Shown here piece by piece: positions 1-7,920 of a DNA stretch of 56,794 nucleotides (within the stretch, counting starts at the first letter, position 1; each line of letters opens with the position of its first letter). The notes under the pieces were generated by a model. That model ran no database searches, was not told where the DNA came from, and was given only the letters and a program-made list of their open reading frames with translations. The position numbers and the translations under genes are program-made. Source of the DNA: an uncultured Candidatus Melainabacteria bacterium (GTDB lineage: Bacteria > Cyanobacteriota > Vampirovibrionia > Gastranaerophilales > Gastranaerophilaceae); NCBI GenBank assembly GCA_945910425.1, contig CAMDYM010000005.1, positions 1 through 56,794 on the forward strand, written 5' to 3'.

Positions 1-166
1 GTTCGTCTTTCGCTTCGCTCATGCCTCTGCGCAGGGCGCAAAAAAAAAGTCACAATTCTGCGACTTGAACAATAATCTTGGGAGGAGATTTTGGGATAGT
101 TTGTACATGCATGATATGAAAAACATGTCAAATTGGTTACATTTAGTTCGTAAAAATTAACAAAAA
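1..166. other. Intergenic edge of window
   Basis: No gene can be supported here. The first 45 bases are locally GC-richer, with a small GCGC...GCGC palindrome (about 27-39), and resemble the spacer at 3760-3850. The rest is AT-rich and leads into the aroQ promoter. Confidence 0.5.
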
Positions 167-195
167 TTTACAAAACTCATTTTATGTGTTATAAT
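167..195 (+). promoter_or_regulatory. aroQ promoter, leaderless architecture
   Basis: TTTACA (167-172), a 17-base spacer, then TATAAT (190-195) preceded by TGT (extended -10). The -10 box ends six bases before the ATG at 202, so transcription should begin at or next to the start codon. There is no Shine-Dalgarno sequence. This also rules out the in-frame ATG at 184, which lies upstream of the -10 box. Confidence 0.7.
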
Positions 196-201
196 AATTA
201 C

Positions 202-657
202 ATGGAAAAAAATTTGAACATATTAATTATTAATGGTCCTAACCTTAACATGTTGGGAGTGAGAGAGCCTGAACAGTACGGTTCTAAATCCTATAAAGAC
301 TTAGAAATGGAACTGCACGAGTATTCCTTTGAACTCGGAATAAATATTGAAATCTTTCAGAGTAATTTTGAAGGTGAAATTATTGAAAAAATTCAATATG
401 CTCTAGGAAACTTTGACGGAATTATTCTAAACGCAGGCGCTTACACTCACACTAGTGTTGCAATACGTGATGCTCTAACATCAGTTAAAATCCCGACCGT
501 TGAAGTTCACATATCTAACATCTATAAACGTGAAGAATTTCGTCATAATTCAATGTTTGCAGATGTTTGCGTCGGTCAAATAACAGGCTTCAAAACCGAC
601 AGTTACAAACTCGGGCTTCAAGGACTTGTTAACTTTTTAACCAGCGCAAATGATTAA
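202..657 (+). CDS. aroQ: Type II 3-dehydroquinate dehydratase
   Basis: Cytoplasmic enzyme of the shikimate pathway that dehydrates 3-dehydroquinate to 3-dehydroshikimate. The 151-residue length fits type II enzymes. Visible signatures are the N-terminal NGPNLNMLGVREP block (residues 11-23) with the catalytic-loop Arg21 and Tyr26, NAGAYTHTS (77-85) for substrate binding, and EVHISN (101-106) with the catalytic His103. The start at 202 is chosen over an ATG six codons upstream because the promoter -10 box lies between the two. The gene appears to stand alone; the next gene converges on it with its stop immediately adjacent. Confidence 0.95.
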   Translation: MEKNLNILIINGPNLNMLGVREPEQYGSKSYKDLEMELHEYSFELGINIEIFQSNFEGEIIEKIQYALGNFDGIILNAGAYTHTSVAIRDALTSVKIPTVEVHISNIYKREEFRHNSMFADVCVGQITGFKTDSYKLGLQGLVNFLTSAND

Positions 658-1956
658 TTATTTTTTGATTGTAAGTTTTTCTTCAATATCTTTTCTTACC
701 TGATAATCTTTACCTGTACCGAGTTTCCGCGTTAAAAGCATAATCGCAGGAGCAAGTACTCCTAAAGCACCGATACATGCTCCAATATTTTTTAATACTG
801 CACCTTTTTTGTGTTTTCTTACTGTTTTCAAAAATTCGTCCAAAGTTTCACCTGAATTTTCAAACTGAGTAAGGAGTTTTTCAAGTTTTGACTGAACTCC
901 TCTTAATCCGTCAAGGTCAATATATCTTCTTGTATCAACTAAATCCGTACCTTTTAAAAGTTCAATAATATCAGACTTTTTAGCCATTTCAACCACAAGG
1001 TTTTTATTTTTAGGATTTACGGCAAACTTATAAATATCGACATCTGATTTATCAGCAGCCTTAAATGCATCTAAATGAGTCCTCAAAGAACCGTCTTTCA
1101 TTGCCTTTTGCAATTGTTCTCCAAAAATTACTCTTGCATCTAAATCAATTGATTTACCTTTCTTATCGGCATGTTTTTCAAGTGCTTTTGCAATCAACGG
1201 ACCTGCCGCATACATAAACGCCCAGAAACTTCCCTCTTTAATTACATAACCAAAAAAGTCCTGAGGATTTTTCGAATGTGAAAGTCTTTCACCCGTAATG
1301 ATTCCGTCAACAATCATAAGGTTTTTCACAGGATCAAAAATAAAATCCTGAACTCCGCCTGTAAATGTTGGAGTTGCCGAATTTTTATTTCCACCATGAA
1401 CTGATGAAAATGCCGCAGAAAACGGTACTTGTGAAGATTTTTGTTTAATAAAACTATCTTTTTTATTGTTTAAAATTTCTTTTTTAATCTGTTTTTCGGT
1501 GTAATTATGTCTAAACTTGGTTAAACCTAAGTACGAAATCGCAGTTAACGCGGTAGACAAACCAAACTTAGCCATATTTAAATTCTTAGCTAATTTTTGA
1601 TGAGAAGCCACTTTTTCAAGACTTTTTAAAATTTCTTTAGTAGGTGCAAATTCTTTTGCCGCTTCTAATATCTTAGGATTTTTCAAAATTCTGACATCAA
1701 CCATCGGGTCAATTTTGAATGGCTTATACATTGCAAAATCTAAAGCTATTTTATAACCCGGAATACCCCAAAGCCAAATTGCCTGAGTTCCGAATTCATC
1801 TATAAATCTGTCTTTCCCTTCCGCATTATCCCCCGACATATATGAAGCTGCCGTCAAACCGCAGCTGTTTGCAATATCTTTTATTGCCAGCGGAACTTTT
1901 GAACTGTTATTTCCTAATGTAGAGTAAATTGTACTTGCTGTTATTTTTGGTATCAT
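658..1956 (-). CDS. Unknown protein, 432 aa, probably membrane-associated
   Basis: I do not recognise a family. The protein is Lys-rich with hydrophobic stretches near residues 55-75, 130-145 and 235-255, and a good transmembrane candidate near the C terminus (about 390-412, ACIGALGVLAPAIMLL). A central Ser/Thr/Asn-rich linker around residues 175-200 contains TPTFTGG, similar to short F-x-G motifs in other unknown proteins of this window. AAGGAAA precedes the ATG. The long leader (1957-2190) contains a nested inverted repeat and a possible small ORF, which suggests post-transcriptional control. It is probably a lineage-specific protein. Confidence 0.75.
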   Translation of the reverse strand: MIPKITASTIYSTLGNNSSKVPLAIKDIANSCGLTAASYMSGDNAEGKDRFIDEFGTQAIWLWGIPGYKIALDFAMYKPFKIDPMVDVRILKNPKILEAAKEFAPTKEILKSLEKVASHQKLAKNLNMAKFGLSTALTAISYLGLTKFRHNYTEKQIKKEILNNKKDSFIKQKSSQVPFSAAFSSVHGGNKNSATPTFTGGVQDFIFDPVKNLMIVDGIITGERLSHSKNPQDFFGYVIKEGSFWAFMYAAGPLIAKALEKHADKKGKSIDLDARVIFGEQLQKAMKDGSLRTHLDAFKAADKSDVDIYKFAVNPKNKNLVVEMAKKSDIIELLKGTDLVDTRRYIDLDGLRGVQSKLEKLLTQFENSGETLDEFLKTVRKHKKGAVLKNIGACIGALGVLAPAIMLLTRKLGTGKDYQVRKDIEEKLTIKK

Positions 1957-2004
1957 TTTCCTTATCCTTCGGGGGTTTTAGTACCCATAAAAGCACACAA
2001 ACCC

Positions 2005-2080
2005 GCTCAACTTGTGTATTACAAGCCCCAAATTAAATTCATTAATTTCACGATTGGGGCATTCGCTTTTATAGTTGAGC
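2005..2080 (-). promoter_or_regulatory. Nested inverted repeat in leader of the 432-aa gene
   Basis: Outer arms GCTCAACT (2005-2012) and AGTTGAGC (2073-2080) enclose inner arms GCCCCAA (2025-2031) and TTGGGGC (2054-2060). Two 12-base strands form a symmetric internal loop and the apical loop is 22 bases. It lies 49-124 bases upstream of the downstream ATG on the minus strand. I do not recognise a known riboswitch class. An RNA structure acting in the leader is the inferred role. Confidence 0.5.
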
Positions 2081-2108
2081 TTCGTCGAATATTTCTATGT
2101 TTCATCAT
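2019..2108 (-). CDS. Possible 29-aa leader peptide
   Basis: A small basic ORF (starts MMKHRNIRRSS, ends NLIWGL) is preceded by AAAGGTGAAGG, a plausible ribosome-binding site. It lies upstream of the 432-aa gene and is written through most of the nested inverted repeat, so translating ribosomes would melt that structure. This fits a translation-sensing leader but could be chance. No homology is claimed. Confidence 0.3.
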   Translation of the reverse strand: MMKHRNIRRSSTIKANAPIVKLMNLIWGL

Positions 2109-2192
2109 TATTACCTTCACCTTTACTTTAATTTTCCTCAAAAATAATAATTGCCATTTTTACAATTAATATTTACCTTTTGTAACAAAAAA

Positions 2193-2220
2193 CAAGACCC
2201 TGTTTACTTCCAAGGTCTTG
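2193..2220 (-). terminator. Intrinsic terminator after the XRE gene
   Basis: CAAGACC (2193-2199) pairs with GGTCTTG (2214-2220). Read on the minus strand the stem is followed by a T6 run. It ends transcription from the XRE regulator before the leader of the next minus-strand gene. Confidence 0.6.
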
Positions 2221-2360
2221 CTTTAAGATTTATTTTTCGATGCGCAAATAACTTCTCGTTTATCTAAAACAAGCCTTTCAAGGTATATCTGCTACGTCGG
2301 TTTTGTAAAAATCTAATCATTATAAGAAACTTATAACATAAAATATAAATTTATGCAATA

Positions 2361-2681
2361 TTAAACATCAAGAGAACAATATATTTTATACAAAAGTTTA
2401 ATCTTATCAGCATTTTTAGAATTGATTAATTCTTCAAGTTTGTTTTGAGCATAATTAACTTCTTTATAACCGTCAAAATCAAAAAGGTCTTTTAATTCAA
2501 CATCCAAAGCTCTTGATATACCAACTAACAAGTCAAAAGAAGGATTTGTTCTGGAAAGTTCAAGTTTTGATATATGGTTAGTTGAATAATCAATCATTTC
2601 GGCTAACTGTTCTTGAGTAAGTCCTCTTTTTGCCCGTAATTCGGCAATTCGTTTACCTAACATAGTTAGTATTTCATTCAT
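2361..2681 (-). CDS. XRE-family HTH transcriptional regulator, 106 aa
   Basis: A small Cro/C1-type DNA-binding protein. Residues 7-62 form the five-helix HTH: LTQEQLAEMIDYSTNHISKLE carries the recognition helix, followed by NPSFDLLVGISRALDVEL. The C-terminal 40 residues are charged and helical and could dimerise; no enzyme or sensor domain is present. AAGGGG precedes the ATG. It is divergent from the GT2 gene, with about 120 bases between them, and is the obvious candidate to regulate that gene or itself, but no operator can be shown. Confidence 0.85.
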   Translation of the reverse strand: MNEILTMLGKRIAELRAKRGLTQEQLAEMIDYSTNHISKLELSRTNPSFDLLVGISRALDVELKDLFDFDGYKEVNYAQNKLEELINSKNADKIKLLYKIYCSLDV

Positions 2682-2799
2682 AATATTGCCCCTTTTCTAA
2701 TTATGCTATTAAGAATGTAAAGATTTATACATTGAGCTACATGATTAATTTTTTATCGTATATAATCATCATGCGATTACTCAGAAGGAGATTTACATT

Positions 2800-3639
2800 A
2801 TGGTAAAAGTTTCAATTATTGTACCGGTATATAATGTAGAAAAATATATTAGAAAGTGTTTAGACAGCTTAATCAATCAAACCCTTGACGACTTAGAATT
2901 TATATGTATAAACGACGGTTCTACGGATAAATCATTAGAACTATTAGAACAATATGCAAACACTGATAAGAGAATAAAAATATATAATCAAAAAAATGCA
3001 GGATTATCTGTAACTCGCAACAGAGGGATTGAAATTGCAACAGGAGAATATATTGCTTTTTGTGATTCAGATGATTGGGTTGATTTAGATTTTTACGAAA
3101 AGCTATACAATGCCGCAGAAAAAAACAGAGCTGACATTGCAGCCGCAAGTATAATCCGAGAAAAGGGAAATAAACAAGAAAAGTATTATGTGTTTAAAGA
3201 CACATATATATCAGAAGATTACTATGAAAAATTGAAAATTTGCGACATTCCGGAATATAACTACGTTTGGAATAAAATTTACAAAACTTCTGAATATAAA
3301 AAAGCAAATCTAAAATTTGAAGTTGGCCTCAATTATGAAGATATCGCATTCACACCACAAGCTTTATTTCATCTAAAAAGGCTTATAACAGTAATAGACA
3401 CAAGTTATCACTATTTAAATAGAGAAGATTCAATAGTACATAAAAAATGCAACAAACCTGACAGCAAAAAAACAATGAAAATAGCTGAAGATTTTTTACT
3501 TAGTAAAAATATTGATATAGAAAAACTTAAACCCAAAACCAAACGACTTAAAATATTTGGCTATACCATTATTAAAAAAACACAACGGAAATCCAATCCT
3601 TATGCAATAACCAGATTTAATAAACAAAAATATACATAA
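2800..3639 (+). CDS. Family 2 glycosyltransferase
   Basis: A GT-A fold, inverting family 2 enzyme expected to transfer a sugar from a nucleotide donor in surface polysaccharide or LPS assembly. The N-terminal VSIIVPVYNVEKYIRKCLDS strand-helix, the nucleotide-binding NDGSTD (38-43), NAGLSVTRNRG (66-76) and the metal-binding CDSDDW (88-93) are all clear. At 279 residues it has the catalytic domain plus a short basic tail and no membrane segment. AGAAGGAG is a strong ribosome-binding site. The gene is isolated, beside a regulator and a tRNA, and very AT-rich, so acquisition is possible. The acceptor cannot be predicted. Confidence 0.9.
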   Translation: MVKVSIIVPVYNVEKYIRKCLDSLINQTLDDLEFICINDGSTDKSLELLEQYANTDKRIKIYNQKNAGLSVTRNRGIEIATGEYIAFCDSDDWVDLDFYEKLYNAAEKNRADIAAASIIREKGNKQEKYYVFKDTYISEDYYEKLKICDIPEYNYVWNKIYKTSEYKKANLKFEVGLNYEDIAFTPQALFHLKRLITVIDTSYHYLNREDSIVHKKCNKPDSKKTMKIAEDFLLSKNIDIEKLKPKTKRLKIFGYTIIKKTQRKSNPYAITRFNKQKYT

Positions 3640-3886
3640 TATACCCCCTTATTAACTGTGACAACAGATGTAGTCCACTTTTATAAGAATTACTTTTTGT
3701 GAACATTTTGCTCTAATTATAAAAAAGCTCAATAGCTTACGTCTTAAAAATTACCCCTGTCTTGCTCGTTCGCGGTTAACGGCAATTCCGCGTTTTGCTT
3801 ATGTGTTTTACACAAACGCAAAAGCGCTCCAGCCTCAGCTCACTCGCGCCAAGCAAAAGATGTTCGTTGAGTGCTTACATAAAAAA
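3640..3886. other. Spacer with several small hairpins
   Basis: No ORF is supported. The second half is unusually GC-rich for the window and holds CGCGG (3771-3775)/CCGCG (3788-3792) and a nested hairpin, TTTTGC (3793-3798)/GCAAAA (3818-3823) enclosing TGTGT (3802-3806)/ACACA (3810-3814). The function is unknown. A decayed repeat next to the tRNA is possible. Confidence 0.4.
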
Positions 3887-3907
3887 ATAACACCCGTTGG
3901 GTGTTAT
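3887..3907 (-). terminator. Terminator of tRNA-Glu
   Basis: ATAACACCC (3887-3895) and GGGTGTTAT (3899-3907) with a 3-base loop, flanked by A7 and T7. It can act in both directions; on the minus strand it ends the tRNA transcript 8 bases after CCA. Confidence 0.8.
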
Positions 3908-3914
3908 TTTTTTA

Positions 3915-3990
3915 TGGTACCCCCAAGCGAATTCGAATCGCTGTCTACACCGTGAAAGGGTGTTGTCCTAGGCCTCTAGACGATGGGGGC
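3915..3990 (-). tRNA. tRNA-Glu (UUC)
   Basis: A 76-base cloverleaf including an encoded CCA. The acceptor stem is GCCCCCA/TGGGGGT (G-U closing pair), the T loop reads TTCGAAT, and the anticodon loop CTTTCAC has anticodon TTC at plus-strand 3954-3956. It is a single tRNA, not part of an array. Confidence 0.95.
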
Positions 3991-4064
3991 TAGTGCCATA
4001 TCGGCTTACGAAAGCTATTCTACATTAGACAAAATTAAATGTCAACCATTTGATTTGATTTTAA

Positions 4065-5114
4065 TTAATTTATGTTACTTCCTACCCCTGTAACTCGGAT
4101 TTCATCAATTATACACTTAATTTCAGGTGAAATATCATCGTCATTTTTAATATTTTTCTTAACGGATTTAGAAAATTCTACTTTTTTAAATTCGTGCAGT
4201 CCGCGGGTCTTAAAAACTTCTTCCAAAATTTTTACCCGTGGAGCATGCTCATTTAACATTTCCTGTTCCATTACAGAAATATTACTCAACTCATAATCTA
4301 AAGCCCGTTTTACAAGCGGCAGCGGTAATAAGTCTTCAAACTCGCCGCAATTTAAAAGATGGATTTTATCATTTGTTCTTAATTTCGGTTTTATTTGATT
4401 AAAATTTTCACCTGCATCATTATCTAGTAAAACAAAAATCGGCAATTTTAAGGTTTCATAGAGCCTGTAAAAAAGTTTAACTACCTGATTTTTACCGCCT
4501 GCTGACATTACAAAGACACCTTCTTTGTCAAAATCATATCCGCATCGCTTAGCAAACTCGGGCAACAAGGTTTCTTCTGTCGCGCCTTCTGCGATTACAA
4601 CCTTTTTCACTGGAAATCTTAAGGAATATCTGAATCTGTCTTCTTCAATATCTGTTGATTTTGCCAATACTTTTAACCACTTCAAATTCTTAACCGAATC
4701 ATCATCAACAAAATCTAAAATCGAAAAATAATTAATTTTATTTTTCAAGAGTTTTTCAACATCTTCACTAAAGTCAAAAACCGATTTTTCATAATCATAA
4801 AGCCTTTGATTTATAAGATAATTATCACAAACTTCTAACCCCAAAGCCTCGATCGAAGAATTAATAATAAATTCCGCCATATTCTTTAAACTCTCGTAAT
4901 CCATATTTTCTAAATCATGACGTTTAAATTTTGGTGAAATTAAATTAGATGTTAAAATATCGCAAAAAACACGAACATATTTAACCTCGGGTTCTTTAAA
5001 CCTTGTTAATCTGTCAATTGATATCAATAACTGTTCTTTTGTCAGCGGTTTAAATTTTAAATCGTTCAAAAATTTTCCTTCTTTTTTAAAATTTATTACA
5101 AAATATTTTTTCAC
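4065..5114 (-). CDS. Stand-alone OLD-type TOPRIM protein
   Basis: Residues about 168-260 form a TOPRIM fold: IAEGATEETLLPEFA supplies the acidic Glu176 and Glu180/181, and LLDNDAG supplies Asp231 and Asp233, the metal-binding arrangement of OLD-family nucleases. The N-terminal 165 residues are helical and I do not recognise them. There is no Walker ATPase domain and no helicase neighbour, unlike GajA/GajB or two-domain OLD proteins. The annotated GTG start lacks a well-spaced ribosome-binding site, and no Met exists until residue 71, so the start is uncertain. DNA nicking in repair or defence is inferred. Confidence 0.7.
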   Translation of the reverse strand: MKKYFVINFKKEGKFLNDLKFKPLTKEQLLISIDRLTRFKEPEVKYVRVFCDILTSNLISPKFKRHDLENMDYESLKNMAEFIINSSIEALGLEVCDNYLINQRLYDYEKSVFDFSEDVEKLLKNKINYFSILDFVDDDSVKNLKWLKVLAKSTDIEEDRFRYSLRFPVKKVVIAEGATEETLLPEFAKRCGYDFDKEGVFVMSAGGKNQVVKLFYRLYETLKLPIFVLLDNDAGENFNQIKPKLRTNDKIHLLNCGEFEDLLPLPLVKRALDYELSNISVMEQEMLNEHAPRVKILEEVFKTRGLHEFKKVEFSKSVKKNIKNDDDISPEIKCIIDEIRVTGVGSNIN

Positions 5115-5162
5115 CTGGCAATTTTTTTTACATTTGGTTTTTTATATAATTGTGGTGTAAGT

Positions 5163-6542
5163 ATGGTAGAAAAAATTAATTCTCTAATCCAACAATATAA
5201 TTATAACACAATTTGCAAAGTGAAAAACTCTGCAAACTCTTCAAATGTGCAAACAAATACTCTGCACCCGTCATTTACGGCAAACAGCCCTGCTAATGCA
5301 CCTGTTCAAAACCGAATTCAAATAAGAACAGAATTAAGCGGAAAAGAAGAAAAAGACAAATACAATAAAGTATTATCTAACTTAAATAAAAATGACAGGA
5401 AAGCAGCGGAAGTTTTACTAAAAAGCGGAATATTATTAAATTCAAATTCAAATGATAACAGCACTGTTCTTGATAATTTATACAAAATAATAACAGAAAA
5501 AAGAGCACAAGGGTTAGACGCAAAAACAATGTTAAAAGACACCGTTTTAACTCTAACTTACCCATATCTTATAACACAACAGTTCGGCGACATTCCTGCA
5601 TCTTATCAGGAAAAAGCAATCGAAGCAAACAACAAAGACAAAACAAACTTAATTGAAATTCAAAAAGGAATACAGGATATTAATGTTGAACATTCGGGAA
5701 CCTGTGTTGCCGCAAGCACAGAATTTAAGCTGGCAAAACAAATGCCCGCAGAATTTGCAAGATTTGCTCAGGAATTAAGTTCACCTAAAATGTCCGTTGA
5801 AAAAAATATCGGGCTTAAAAACCTTGCAGACAGTACACTTGATGCGATATGGCTGTTAAATGCGTTTGAGGTTCCGTTTGAAGCAAACAATTTCGATAAC
5901 GCTAAATTAACATTCGCGCCTGATGATAAAGCAATCATAAGAGCACAAATCCAAACAACAAATAAAGACCCGTATGAACGCTCACCGCTTGATGTTTTAA
6001 TGCAGTCAACATTTATGCAAATAGGCTCTCAGCAATCTTATAACAGCTTAACTGATAAACGTGCAGGTAAATTTAACCAAAGTGACAAAGGATTAATTGA
6101 ACTTGAAAAAACATTCACGGAATCTGTTGTTTTTGATAAAAGTATTTTATCAGTAACTTATCAAACGGTAGATGAAAACGCTCGTTTGATTGGTTACGAA
6201 ACAGATTTGGGAACCATGAAAAGACATCTTACCCAAGCACTTGATGAAGGGGAAAATGTCATTTTGGGCTATACCCAAACTGATGCAAATAATATAATCT
6301 TAAACGGTCACGAAATCACAATAGTCGGCTACAAACAGGATCATAATACAGGTAAAACAATATTTATCTGTAACGATACTGATGATAATATTTCCCGTCC
6401 GATAGAATATCCTGAAGATTATCTGTTACCGAAAATTCATCACGCAGCACTTCCTCAGCACATTGTGGAAAACGACTTGAACATCGTTCCAAACTGGGTT
6501 GAAGGTATTGAAATTTATAAACAGATGAAAAACGCTGCTTAA
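5163..6542 (+). CDS. Papain-like cysteine-peptidase-like protein, unknown role
   Basis: 459 residues. HSGTCVAAS places a candidate nucleophile at Cys181 at the start of a helix. GHEITIVGY gives His383, and the strand ending FICNDTDD gives Asn404/Asp405, the order Cys-His-Asn of papain-fold enzymes (C1, C39, C47 type). Between them are about 200 mostly helical residues, an unusually long insertion. The N-terminal 50 residues are Asn/Ser-rich and contain HPSFTAN; there is no signal peptide or membrane segment. A TATAAT lies 12 bases before the ATG. A secreted or effector-like peptidase is possible, but activity is inferred only from motif order. Confidence 0.5.
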   Translation: MVEKINSLIQQYNYNTICKVKNSANSSNVQTNTLHPSFTANSPANAPVQNRIQIRTELSGKEEKDKYNKVLSNLNKNDRKAAEVLLKSGILLNSNSNDNSTVLDNLYKIITEKRAQGLDAKTMLKDTVLTLTYPYLITQQFGDIPASYQEKAIEANNKDKTNLIEIQKGIQDINVEHSGTCVAASTEFKLAKQMPAEFARFAQELSSPKMSVEKNIGLKNLADSTLDAIWLLNAFEVPFEANNFDNAKLTFAPDDKAIIRAQIQTTNKDPYERSPLDVLMQSTFMQIGSQQSYNSLTDKRAGKFNQSDKGLIELEKTFTESVVFDKSILSVTYQTVDENARLIGYETDLGTMKRHLTQALDEGENVILGYTQTDANNIILNGHEITIVGYKQDHNTGKTIFICNDTDDNISRPIEYPEDYLLPKIHHAALPQHIVENDLNIVPNWVEGIEIYKQMKNAA

Positions 6543-6563
6543 AAGGTTTATTATTTAAGCTAT

Positions 6564-6584
6564 CTCATTAGCTGAGTTAATGAG
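6564..6584. other. Weak hairpin between converging genes
   Basis: CTCATTA (6564-6570) and TAATGAG (6578-6584) could form a 7-bp stem between the converging peptidase-like gene and rarA. There is no T run, so it is at best a poor terminator. Confidence 0.3.
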
Positions 6585-6623
6585 CTTCCGCCTTCTTCAC
6601 TTGATAAATTTTTATACTTATTG

Positions 6624-7859
6624 TCAATTTTGCGTATATTTTCTTCCGACAAGCTCATCAGGCAAAAACTGTTGTTCATAATCAGGCGCATCATGGGAAT
6701 ACACATAACCAACACCAAATCCGTAATTTTTTGCATCTTTGTAATGTGAATCTCTTAAATGCATTGGTGGAGGATAATCTTTTCCGTTTGTAATATCTGA
6801 AATAGCTTCATCAATAGCGCAAACCGTTTCATTCGATTTTGGAGCTTTTGCAACATATATTACAGCCTGCGCAAGCGGGATTCTGCCTTCAGGAAGCCCT
6901 AAAAGCTCAACCGCTTTATAAGCATTCATCGCAACATTTAAAGCGTTAGGGTCGGCATTTCCAACATCTTCTGCGGCACATGTAATCAATCGTCTTGCAA
7001 TAAATCTTGGGTCTTCACCCGCTACAATCATTTTGGCAAGATAATATATTGCAGCATCAGGATCAGACCCTCTCAAACTTTTTTGAAACGCAGAAGCGCA
7101 ATCATAATGCTCCTGACGGGAATATCTTGTATTTCGTTGCTGACAAATTTCTTCAATAGTCTTAACTTTCAAAATACGTTTGTTATCTTTCAAATCACTT
7201 GCAAAATAAGCGTTTTCAACAATATTTAGGGCATATCTTGCATCGCCCCTTGCAAGATTTATTATAAAATCCAAAACTCCGCTCTCGCATTCCATAAGCA
7301 TATAATTTGTTGCAAGATAGCTAAACCCACGCTTGATAATACTTGCCATGCTCTCATCATCAATAGAATTAAGCCTTATAACCTGCAACCTTGATAACAG
7401 CGCAGGAACTACCTGAAACGAAGGATTTTCGGTCGTTGAACCTATTAAAAACAAAGTTCCGTTTTCCAAATGCGGTAAAAGAGCATCTTGTTGGGTTTTT
7501 GAATAGCGGTGAATTTCATCAATAAACAGAATTGTTTTTTGCCCCGCGCGCAAATTTTCTTTTGCCTTATCAACAGCATCTTTAATATCTTTAACCCCTG
7601 ATGTGACAGCAGAAATCTCAATAAAAGCGGCATTTGTTTTTGTTGCAATAAGCCTTGCCAATGTAGTTTTTCCGCAACCCGGAGTTCCCCACAAAATAAG
7701 CGAAAAAAGCCTATTTGTTTTTAATAAATTCAACAACGGACTTCTGTCAGATATCACGTTACTTTGTCCCAGAAAGTCTTCTAAAGTTTTAGGACGTAAA
7801 ATTTCTGCCAAAGGAATTTGTTTGTTTTGATTTTCAAGTTCCGTAAATAAGTTGTTCAT
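6624..7859 (-). CDS. rarA: Replication-associated recombination protein A (RarA/MgsA)
   Basis: A cytoplasmic clamp-loader-like AAA+ ATPase acting at stalled replication forks. Visible are Walker A GTPGCGKT (residues 58-65), Walker B TILFIDEIH (109-117), sensor 1 GSTTENPSF, the arginine-finger region LLSRLQ, and the C-terminal tetramerisation domain ending GFGVGYVYSHD. The 411-aa length from the ATG at 7859 is normal. An upstream in-frame extension to 8003 is rejected because the promoter -10 box lies six bases before 7859 and the extra 48 residues do not match the family. Confidence 0.95.
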   Translation of the reverse strand: MNNLFTELENQNKQIPLAEILRPKTLEDFLGQSNVISDRSPLLNLLKTNRLFSLILWGTPGCGKTTLARLIATKTNAAFIEISAVTSGVKDIKDAVDKAKENLRAGQKTILFIDEIHRYSKTQQDALLPHLENGTLFLIGSTTENPSFQVVPALLSRLQVIRLNSIDDESMASIIKRGFSYLATNYMLMECESGVLDFIINLARGDARYALNIVENAYFASDLKDNKRILKVKTIEEICQQRNTRYSRQEHYDCASAFQKSLRGSDPDAAIYYLAKMIVAGEDPRFIARRLITCAAEDVGNADPNALNVAMNAYKAVELLGLPEGRIPLAQAVIYVAKAPKSNETVCAIDEAISDITNGKDYPPPMHLRDSHYKDAKNYGFGVGYVYSHDAPDYEQQFLPDELVGRKYTQN

Positions 7860-7865
7860 AGTATA

Positions 7866-7894
7866 ATTATAGCAGGGGTAAATATATATTACAA
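7866..7894 (-). promoter_or_regulatory. rarA promoter, leaderless architecture
   Basis: On the minus strand TTGTAA (plus 7889-7894), 17 bases, then TATAAT (plus 7866-7871), then exactly six bases to the rarA ATG. There is no ribosome-binding site in the six-base gap, so the mRNA is expected to begin at the start codon. Confidence 0.7.
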
Positions 7895-7920
7895 ATAATT
7901 GCCGCAAAAGGGGAAATAAA

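Noticed and set aside
184-201. Upstream start of aroQ at 184
   Set aside because: The promoter -10 box (190-195) lies inside this extension and the six extra residues do not match the family.
3760-3850. rRNA or second tRNA in the GC-richer spacer
   Set aside because: No cloverleaf, no TTCGANNC loop and no rRNA-like conserved segment could be found.
4065-5114. Gabija system
   Set aside because: GajA needs an ATPase domain and GajB a helicase; neither is present.
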